From Treponema sp. (GTDB taxonomy: Bacteria > Spirochaetota > Spirochaetia > Treponematales > Treponemataceae), in NCBI GenBank assembly GCA_031290005.1, contig JAITOJ010000032.1, positions 1-16,122 on the forward strand: a DNA stretch of 16,122 bases. The letters are read 5' to 3'. The notes beneath the pieces are model-generated. The model did not search any database and was not told where the DNA came from. It saw only the letters and a list, made by a program, of their open reading frames with translations. Position 1 is the stretch's first letter; the number at the start of each line of letters is the position of its first letter. Positions 6,821 through 11,786 of this stretch are shown here, in pieces. The position numbers and the translations under genes are program-made.

Positions 6821-7551
6821 TGTCCGGCAATGACGAAATCCCGGCCCGGATAGGCGCACTGGTAAAAACGAGTCTAGTGGACTATCCGGGAAGGGTTGCG
6901 GCTGCGGTTTTTTGCCGCGGCTGCAACCTTCGCTGTCCCTACTGCTACAATGCGGAGTTAGTGACCGGGGCACTCTCTGATGACGAGGCGGTTACTGTCG
7001 ATCAGATACTGGCCCATCTGGAAAAACGAAAAAATGTACTGACAGGTTTTGTCCTGTCCGGGGGGGAGCCTTTATTGTGTCCAGTAGCGGCGGAACTGGT
7101 TTCCACTGCCCGGAAACTGGGCTACCACATCAAGCTGGATACCAACGGAATCCTGCCCGAAAAACTCGCCGCCTTTATTGATTCCCCTGACTTGCAGCCT
7201 GATTTTATCGCTTTGGATGTGAAAACCGCGCCTGTCCGGTACGGAATGCTTGCCCCGTCCTCAGACCCCGGCCTTGCCGCGCGGCTCCTGCAATCAATCA
7301 AGCTGGTGAGCGTCCTTCCGGCGGAGCGCCGGGAATTTCGCACCGTGCTGGTTCCATCTCTGGTTACCAAAAATGACATTGCGGAAATTGCGGCGGCGCT
7401 GCCCAAAGACGCGGCGTGGAAATTCGCACCCTTCAAGCCGGGGAATTGCCTTGAGCCGTCTTATAATGAAAGTATCCTCTATAACGACAGGGAAATGGCG
7501 GAACTGGTTGCATATGCCCGAAAGTTCGTTCCCGGAGCGGAGCTGCGGTAA
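6820..7551 (+). CDS. nrdG: Anaerobic ribonucleoside-triphosphate reductase activating protein (radical SAM)
   Basis: NrdG uses S-adenosylmethionine and a [4Fe-4S] cluster to install the glycyl radical on NrdD under anaerobic conditions. The 243-residue protein opens with IGALVKTSLVDYPGRVAAAVF, typical of the NrdG2 type, followed by the cluster motif C35-NLR-C39-PY-C42, an additional C32, and the SAM-contacting SGGEPLL. KLDTNG and FIALDVK follow as radical-SAM barrel strands. Length is normal for the NrdG2 subfamily, which is longer than E. coli NrdG. The ATG shares its A with the stop codon of the preceding gene, implying tight stoichiometry. The target NrdD is not in the window. Confidence 0.92.
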   Translation: MSGNDEIPARIGALVKTSLVDYPGRVAAAVFCRGCNLRCPYCYNAELVTGALSDDEAVTVDQILAHLEKRKNVLTGFVLSGGEPLLCPVAAELVSTARKLGYHIKLDTNGILPEKLAAFIDSPDLQPDFIALDVKTAPVRYGMLAPSSDPGLAARLLQSIKLVSVLPAERREFRTVLVPSLVTKNDIAEIAAALPKDAAWKFAPFKPGNCLEPSYNESILYNDREMAELVAYARKFVPGAELR

Positions 7552-7577
7552 TCATTTCATTTTTTTAGTAAAATCTA

Positions 7578-7606
7578 TAGACTTTTGGTTAAAAGTAGGC
7601 TATATT
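7578..7606 (+). promoter_or_regulatory. Candidate promoter almost touching the next start codon
   Basis: TAGACT (7578-7583) and TATATT (7601-7606) are 17 bases apart. The expected start, near 7612-7613, is only 2-3 bases before ATG 7615, and no Shine-Dalgarno is present, so the mRNA may be leaderless. The -35 is only a 4/6 match. Confidence 0.45.
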
Positions 7607-7614
7607 TCTTATAG

Positions 7615-8316
7615 ATGAAAAAACATTTTTTACTCGCCTGTCTGTTACTTTTCACTGTTTTTTCCGCTTTCGCGGGGCGATTTGATATATTCGCCGCTGT
7701 TCCCTTGGTAATCTCTGATAGTTATGAACAAACCCCTCAGTCCATGGCTGCGGGAGGGGGAATCGCGTTTTCTTCCCTGGATGCGGGGGAAACATTTGGG
7801 GTCATCCTGGGCATTGCCGCATTTCATCATCTGTTGGCAGAGCAGCTTCCTTTCACTGTTATAGATTCTGGCCCCTTGCCTGACTCAATGACCCCTTGGG
7901 GAGTTGATTTTATTCTGGGCTGTACAGTACCGTTTATAAATACCAAGTGTGTTACTTTTCCGGTGACTATTGCCTTTCATACCCGCGCAGCTTTTCTGGA
8001 CAGAGCGACCCAAATGGATATCGGTATAGCGGGTCAGGGGGGATTAACTTTTTGGGGCAAAAAACAAAAAGCGGCATTTTTTATCCGGGCAAATGTATAC
8101 CTGGACTTTTCCCGGTTCCTGCTTAGCTATGACGGTCCCAGCTTTGAGCGCTCCGCTTTATTGAACGCCTTCGGAGTGGTCCCTGAAATTGGATTGAGTA
8201 TTCCTCTGGGCAAACAGAAAAAAGCGGCTTCTCCCAGACAAGATTTAGATACCAGCCTTTTACCGGAAGAAGAGCCGGTTGTCCCGGAAGAAACTCCTTA
8301 TTCCCCGGCAAATTGA
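7615..8316 (+). CDS. Exported hypothetical protein, probably outer-membrane-type beta structure
   Basis: I do not recognise a family. The 233 residues start with a clear signal peptide: MKKH, a hydrophobic core, and a likely signal peptidase I site after SAFA (Ala20). The mature part has alternating hydrophobic/polar strands rich in Gly and aromatic residues (GVDFILGCTVPF, GGLTFWGKKQKAAFFIRANVYLDF), suggesting a small beta-barrel or periplasmic beta protein. The last ~30 residues are a Pro/Glu-rich tail (EEEPVVPEETPYSPAN). It has no ribosome site and may be translated from a leaderless message. Its 3' end overlaps the convergent apbE by 19 bases, with no terminator between them. Function unknown. 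Confidence 0.75.
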   Translation: MKKHFLLACLLLFTVFSAFAGRFDIFAAVPLVISDSYEQTPQSMAAGGGIAFSSLDAGETFGVILGIAAFHHLLAEQLPFTVIDSGPLPDSMTPWGVDFILGCTVPFINTKCVTFPVTIAFHTRAAFLDRATQMDIGIAGQGGLTFWGKKQKAAFFIRANVYLDFSRFLLSYDGPSFERSALLNAFGVVPEIGLSIPLGKQKKAASPRQDLDTSLLPEEEPVVPEETPYSPAN

Positions 8317-9359
8317 TACTCGCTCAGCAAAATCACCGTGGCAGATTTCAGATTTTGGGTGGCGGTGACGACATGGGTTTCTTCAATTAAAAGCATATCC
8401 GCCGAAAATCCCGCGTCCTGAAATCCTTGTGCGAACAGGGCCAGAGCTTTGTCTTTTCCCAGCACAAATGCCGAAGTGGAAAGGGCGTCCGCCGCAAGGG
8501 ATGAGGGAGACACAATTGTGACAGACAGCAGTCCGCTGTTCGCCGGGTAGCCGGTCTTGGGGTCTAAAATATGGTGATACCTGACGCCGTCCTGCTCAAA
8601 GAACCGCTCGTACATCCCAGAGGTAACCACGGTGCTGCTGCCGATTTCCAGCCGCACCACCGGACTATCGTCCGGGTTTTCGGGATCTTTGACCCCCACC
8701 CGCCATTTTTCGTTGCCGGGCTTTTGTCCATACACATAGATATTGCCTCCCAGGTCAATAATGGCTTGCCGGACTTTTGCTTTCTCGAGGATTTTCACCA
8801 GTTCATCCGCGGCGAAGCCTTTGGCAATCCCGCCAAGGTCAAGGCTCATCCCTTTTTCTGGCAAAAAAACAGTATTCGCGTCTTTGTCATACACGATTTT
8901 CCGGTAGTCCACCAGGAGCAGGCAGTCGTCGATTCCCGCTTGGGAGGGAATCCGGGGATTATCAGAGGCGATTCCCCAAAGCGCCGCCAATGGGCCGATG
9001 GATGGGTCAAAGGCGCCGCCGGTTTTCTCCGCAAAATAACAGGCAGTGTCGAGCACCGCGAGAACTTCCGGGGACACTTGCACCGGCTCGATACCGGCGT
9101 TCTGATTGATATGGGAAACCTCGGACTCCGGGCTGTGTACATCGAACATACGCTCAATGTCATTCAGGCGCGTGATGAGTTTGCCATACAGTTCATCTGT
9201 TCCTTCATCGTACACATTGAGAGAGCAGACCGTGCCCAGGGCAAAAATAGTTCTGGGCGGAGAAGCAGGGGGTTTTTTACAGGAAACCAGGATGAGAGAT
9301 AACAAGCACAGGCACAATTTACCGGAAATGCTGGAATGTAACTGTTTGTGTTTGAGCAT
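8298..9359 (-). CDS. apbE: FAD:protein FMN transferase lipoprotein (ApbE)
   Basis: ApbE attaches FMN covalently to Thr/Ser of exported electron-transfer proteins such as Rnf/Nqr subunits or FMN-binding domains. The 353-residue product has a lipoprotein signal with lipobox LVSC (Cys27), so it should be anchored at the periplasmic face. Family motifs in order: TGGAFDPSIGPLAALWG (113-129), DLGGIAKGFAAD (174-185), DLGGNIYVYG (202-211), HHILDPKTGYPA (262-273) and ADALSTSAFVLG (290-301), which includes the metal-binding Asp/Ser/Thr region. Length is normal. The start is supported by AGAGG about 11 bases upstream and by a promoter at 9392-9420. It stands alone, convergent with an exported protein and divergent from ispE; no flavinylation target is in the window. 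Confidence 0.94.
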   Translation of the reverse strand: MLKHKQLHSSISGKLCLCLLSLILVSCKKPPASPPRTIFALGTVCSLNVYDEGTDELYGKLITRLNDIERMFDVHSPESEVSHINQNAGIEPVQVSPEVLAVLDTACYFAEKTGGAFDPSIGPLAALWGIASDNPRIPSQAGIDDCLLLVDYRKIVYDKDANTVFLPEKGMSLDLGGIAKGFAADELVKILEKAKVRQAIIDLGGNIYVYGQKPGNEKWRVGVKDPENPDDSPVVRLEIGSSTVVTSGMYERFFEQDGVRYHHILDPKTGYPANSGLLSVTIVSPSSLAADALSTSAFVLGKDKALALFAQGFQDAGFSADMLLIEETHVVTATQNLKSATVILLSEYQFAGE

Positions 9360-9391
9360 ACCAAATAACCTCTTTCACATATTCTGCACGT

Positions 9392-9420
9392 ATTCTAACA
9401 GAAGAAATCTGTTGGGTCAA
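9392..9420 (-). promoter_or_regulatory. apbE promoter with an inverted repeat in the spacer
   Basis: On the - strand TTGACC (plus 9420-9415) and TAGAAT (plus 9397-9392) are exactly 17 bases apart. The spacer holds AACAGA-N5-TCTGTT (9397-9413), a 6+6 inverted repeat that could be an operator. Confidence 0.65.
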
Positions 9421-9456
9421 ATACACATGCGCCAGAATGCGGCTTTTGTAAATATC

Positions 9457-9485
9457 TTGACTAAATCTGAATAAAAACGTATAGT
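9457..9485 (+). promoter_or_regulatory. ispE promoter, start site next to ATG
   Basis: TTGACT (9457-9462) and TATAGT (9480-9485) are 17 bases apart, a strong match. The expected transcript start, 9491-9492, is 4-5 bases before ATG 9496, giving an essentially leaderless message. Confidence 0.75.
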
Positions 9486-9495
9486 TACAAACGTC

Positions 9496-10380
9496 ATGCA
9501 AAGCCTTCGGGTGACCGCTCCGGCAAAACTCAATATCGGCTTGCGGGTGTTGCCGGGAACACGCAACGGCTATCACGCTATCGAAAGCCTGTTTCAGATG
9601 GTTTCTCTGTTTGATACCCTGGTTATTCAATATGGGGAAGACAGGCGCGGGAGCGGCAAGGGGCGTTGTATTGTGGAATGCGGCAGTATGGCGCTGCCGG
9701 AAACCAATACCTTGACCAGGGCCTATGATAGTTTTTGTGCCCTCACGGGAATATGCGCTGATGTGGACGTAGGGCTTGAAAAACACATCCCCTCCGGCGC
9801 CGGACTGGGGGGCGGGTCGTCAGACGCGGCGGCTTTTATTAAGGCCCTGGATGCTCTGTATGAAACCCGCTTGTCTTCGGAATCGCTTATGCGAATTGCC
9901 GGGGAAGTGGGAAGCGATGTGTTTTTTTTTCTTTCTTGTGATAAAACAGGGAGCGGATGCGCGGTTGTTACCGGGCGCGGAGAGCAAGTGCGACAGATTG
10001 CGCCGCGTCAGAACCTTTTTTTTGTCCTTATCTGCCCCAAGGTTCACAGTTCAACCGAGGAAGCCTATCGCTTGATAGATGAGTACTTTGCCTCAGGAGA
10101 AACGCAAGTGTATCCTGAGTTATCCAGTTTTGAAGCGGCCTATCAAGGGCCTGTTCAAAACTGGAAGTTTATAAACAGCTTCACGGAGCCGGTCACGCGA
10201 AAGTATCCGCAAATCGCGGAAGCTATCGCCGACCTGAAGCTAACCGGTGCATTGTATACCCAAATGTCCGGTTCCGGTTCCGCTGTTTTTGGCGTTTTTG
10301 AATCTTCGATTGCAGCCCGCTACGCCGCCAGTCAACTGGCACAAAAATGGGAAAGGACTTTGCCGCTCTTTCCTGTTTAA
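9496..10380 (+). CDS. ispE: 4-diphosphocytidyl-2-C-methyl-D-erythritol kinase
   Basis: IspE phosphorylates CDP-methylerythritol in the MEP route to isoprenoids, which also supplies the undecaprenyl carrier used by MraY. The 294-residue GHMP kinase shows APAKLNIGLRVLPG (Lys11 equivalent to the catalytic Lys), GYHAIESLFQM, the glycine-rich ATP loop PSGAGLGGGSSDAA (99-112) and VGSDVFFF (D142, equivalent to E. coli D141), with QMSGSGSAVFGVF near the end as GHMP motif 3. ATG 9496 lacks a Shine-Dalgarno and lies 10 bases after the -10 box, but the N-terminus aligns with the family, so the start is sound. SpoVG follows 16 bases after the stop, a neighbourhood also seen in other bacterial groups. Confidence 0.95.
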   Translation: MQSLRVTAPAKLNIGLRVLPGTRNGYHAIESLFQMVSLFDTLVIQYGEDRRGSGKGRCIVECGSMALPETNTLTRAYDSFCALTGICADVDVGLEKHIPSGAGLGGGSSDAAAFIKALDALYETRLSSESLMRIAGEVGSDVFFFLSCDKTGSGCAVVTGRGEQVRQIAPRQNLFFVLICPKVHSSTEEAYRLIDEYFASGETQVYPELSSFEAAYQGPVQNWKFINSFTEPVTRKYPQIAEAIADLKLTGALYTQMSGSGSAVFGVFESSIAARYAASQLAQKWERTLPLFPV

Positions 10381-10396
10381 CTTTTGTGGAGGGGCT

Positions 10397-10684
10397 ATGC
10401 AAATTACAGAGATTCGCATTCGTCAGGTTCCCGATGAGGGAAAGTTAAAGGCCTACGTAACGGTTACGTTTGATGACTGTTTTGTGGTGCACAACGTTAA
10501 AATCATTGATGGTAAAACCGGTTTGTTTATCACCATGCCGAGCCGGAAAACGTCCAGGGGCGAATTCAAGGATGTGGCTCATCCCATCAGCCCGGAATTC
10601 CGAAATGAATTGCAGGACGCAATCATCGCAGAGTATAACGTGGGACATATTGAAGAGTTCACGTCCGGTTTTGACGAGGACTAG
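10397..10684 (+). CDS. spoVG: SpoVG family regulatory protein
   Basis: SpoVG proteins are small nucleic-acid-binding regulators; in Borrelia the protein binds DNA and RNA, and in Firmicutes it affects septation and virulence genes. The 95-residue product begins MQITEIRIRQVPDEGKLKAY and contains the family core VTFDDCFVVHNVKIIDG, FITMPSRKTSRGEFKDVAHP and SPEFRNELQDAIIAEY. The frame runs open to 10247, but the ATG at 10397 is chosen because GGAGGGG (10388-10394) precedes it and the upstream part overlaps ispE. Its stop codon TAG (10682-10684) is also the beginning of the -35 element for the following tRNA gene. Length is normal. Confidence 0.96.
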   Translation: MQITEIRIRQVPDEGKLKAYVTVTFDDCFVVHNVKIIDGKTGLFITMPSRKTSRGEFKDVAHPISPEFRNELQDAIIAEYNVGHIEEFTSGFDED

Positions 10685-10710
10685 ACAAAGTTTTTAGTCC
10701 TTGTTATAAT
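10682..10710 (+). promoter_or_regulatory. Strong extended -10 promoter for tRNA-Gln and rplY
   Basis: TAGACA (10682-10687) and TATAAT (10705-10710) are 17 bases apart, with TG at 10702-10703 making an extended -10. The -35 uses the spoVG stop codon. Expected start is near 10717, ~29 bases before the tRNA. A small AACTT/AAGTT hairpin lies at 10716-10729. Confidence 0.8.
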
Positions 10711-10745
10711 CGTAGAACTTCGCAAAGTTAGTTTTGAGAAGTTTT

Positions 10746-10818
10746 TGCGACGTCGCCAAGTGGTAAGGCATCGGCCTTTGGAGTCGACATCCCGCAGGTC
10801 CGAATCCTGCCGTCGCAA
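10746..10818 (+). tRNA. tRNA-Gln (anticodon TTG)
   Basis: The 73 bases fold as a cloverleaf: acceptor TGCGACG/CGTCGCA (10746-10752 with 10811-10817, 7 bp, the U1-A72 pair typical of tRNA-Gln), D stem GCC/GGC (10755-10757, 10767-10769) with GG in the loop, anticodon stem TCGGC/GTCGA with loop CTTTGGA (10776-10782; anticodon TTG reads CAA), and T stem GCAGG/CCTGC with loop TCCGAAT (10799-10805). The discriminator is A10818. CCA is not encoded. Position 55 is C instead of the near-universal T. No terminator separates it from rplY, 48 bases on, so a dicistronic transcript is likely. Confidence 0.93.
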
Positions 10819-10865
10819 TATGCCGTGCCTTCTATGGCAAGGCCTACAAAATATTCAGGAGTTTT

Positions 10866-11423
10866 ATGATGGAACAAATGGTGGTGACTGGGGTAACCAG
10901 AACAGAAACGGGCAAGCGGGCTGCAAAAAAGCTCAGAAAGACCGGAAAACTTCCGGCAGTGATGTATAATTCCAGGGGGGAAGCGGTATCCCTTACGATT
11001 GATGAAGCGGAATTTTCAAGGGTATGGCGCAATTCAACCCCAACGACGCTGATACATCTGATGGTGGACAATCAAGATATGGGTATCGCCTTTATAAAGG
11101 ATACCGAATACGATATTAAGACCGACAAAAGCCTTCATGTGGATTTTCACGTAATCGAAAAAGATAAGCCTTTAGAAGTTGCCATAAAGGTGCAGTACAC
11201 AGGAACCTCAGCCGGGGTGCGTGAAGGTGGACGTCTGAATAATCATTACTCCCAGGTGACGATTAAGTGTCTGCCCAAAGACCTGCCTCCCCGGATTGTG
11301 GCGGATATTTCTTCCCTGGGTATTGGCGCGACCCTCCGGGTAAAAGATTTGTCCCTTGATTCGGGTATTACGGCGATTTCCGATGCCGAAACCCTTCTGG
11401 TGAGCGTGACTCCGGCAGCGTAA
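10866..11423 (+). CDS. rplY: 50S ribosomal protein L25, CTC/TL5 type
   Basis: L25 binds 5S rRNA in the large subunit; the long CTC form is linked to general stress in other bacteria. Of 185 residues, ~5-95 form the 5S-binding domain (TGKRAAKKLRKTGKLPAVMYN, then FIKDTEYDIKTDKSLHVDFHVI, the classic L25 phrase) and ~100-185 form the C-terminal TL5 domain (KDLPPRIVADISSLGIGATLRVKDL). AGGAG (10857-10861) serves either of two adjacent ATGs, 10866 or 10869; the second has the better spacing, and the true N-terminus could be one residue shorter. It is transcribed with tRNA-Gln and ends before an intrinsic terminator. SpoVG next to rplY is also found in Borrelia. Confidence 0.95.
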   Translation: MMEQMVVTGVTRTETGKRAAKKLRKTGKLPAVMYNSRGEAVSLTIDEAEFSRVWRNSTPTTLIHLMVDNQDMGIAFIKDTEYDIKTDKSLHVDFHVIEKDKPLEVAIKVQYTGTSAGVREGGRLNNHYSQVTIKCLPKDLPPRIVADISSLGIGATLRVKDLSLDSGITAISDAETLLVSVTPAA

Positions 11424-11441
11424 AGTCCTGTAGAGAGAGGT

Positions 11442-11475
11442 ATACAAAAACCGGCCTAAAGCCGGTTTTTTGTAT
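11442..11475 (+). terminator. Intrinsic terminator after rplY (possibly bidirectional)
   Basis: ATACAAAAACCGGC pairs with GCCGGTTTTTTGTAT around loop CTAAA, giving a GC core with A and T runs on the two sides. It stops the tRNA-rplY message, 18 bases after the stop codon, and could also work on the - strand. Confidence 0.92.
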
Positions 11476-11786
11476 TATATACTTTGTCAGCAATTCGCAA
11501 TTCGGGATAACAAACAGCCCGCAGGATTGCTCCCACGGGCTGGGGTGGGCGGGACTTTCAGGAGACCGCCCCGCTTTCAAACTTCACGGCAAAGTGCACG
11601 GTAGGCAAGCGCCGCAAACGTCCTGTAAGCCTTCCCGGAAACCTTGGGCAGCTCTCCGCGCCTCCTCTTCCCTCCGCCCCGCCTACGGCAACGCCGCAAT
11701 AGCCGGGCTTAGAGGGCGGCTTACAACCGGCAACGCCGGTTGTAAGCTACTTGGCGCGGACGACTTGCCGCGCCTCAAGTTCTCTT
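11476..11786. other. Gene-free stretch with a cluster of hairpins
   Basis: I see no supported gene here; a + frame at 11594-11803 is low-complexity and lacks a ribosome site. The stretch contains three inverted repeats: CAGCCCG/CGGGCTG (11515-11521, 11536-11542), GGGCGG/CCGCCC (11547-11552, 11566-11571) and a perfect 13-bp stem GCTTACAACCGGC/GCCGGTTGTAAGC with loop AAC (11719-11747). On the - strand the first is followed by TTTGTT and may end the lipoprotein message. The rest looks like dispersed intergenic repeat material. Confidence 0.6.
11719..11747. repeat. Perfect 13-bp palindrome downstream of the lipoprotein gene
   Basis: GCTTACAACCGGC (11719-11731), loop AAC, GCCGGTTGTAAGC (11735-11747). 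It lies 40 bases beyond the lipoprotein stop on the - strand and has no T-run on either strand, so it resembles an extragenic palindrome or an mRNA 3' stabiliser more than a terminator. Confidence 0.65.

Noticed and set aside
8571..9302. + strand frame of 243 aa opposite apbE
   Set aside because: ApbE motifs on the - strand are unambiguous; the + frame has no recognisable content.
10247..10396. 50-residue N-terminal extension of SpoVG
   Set aside because: Overlaps ispE and is absent from the family; GGAGGGG marks ATG 10397.
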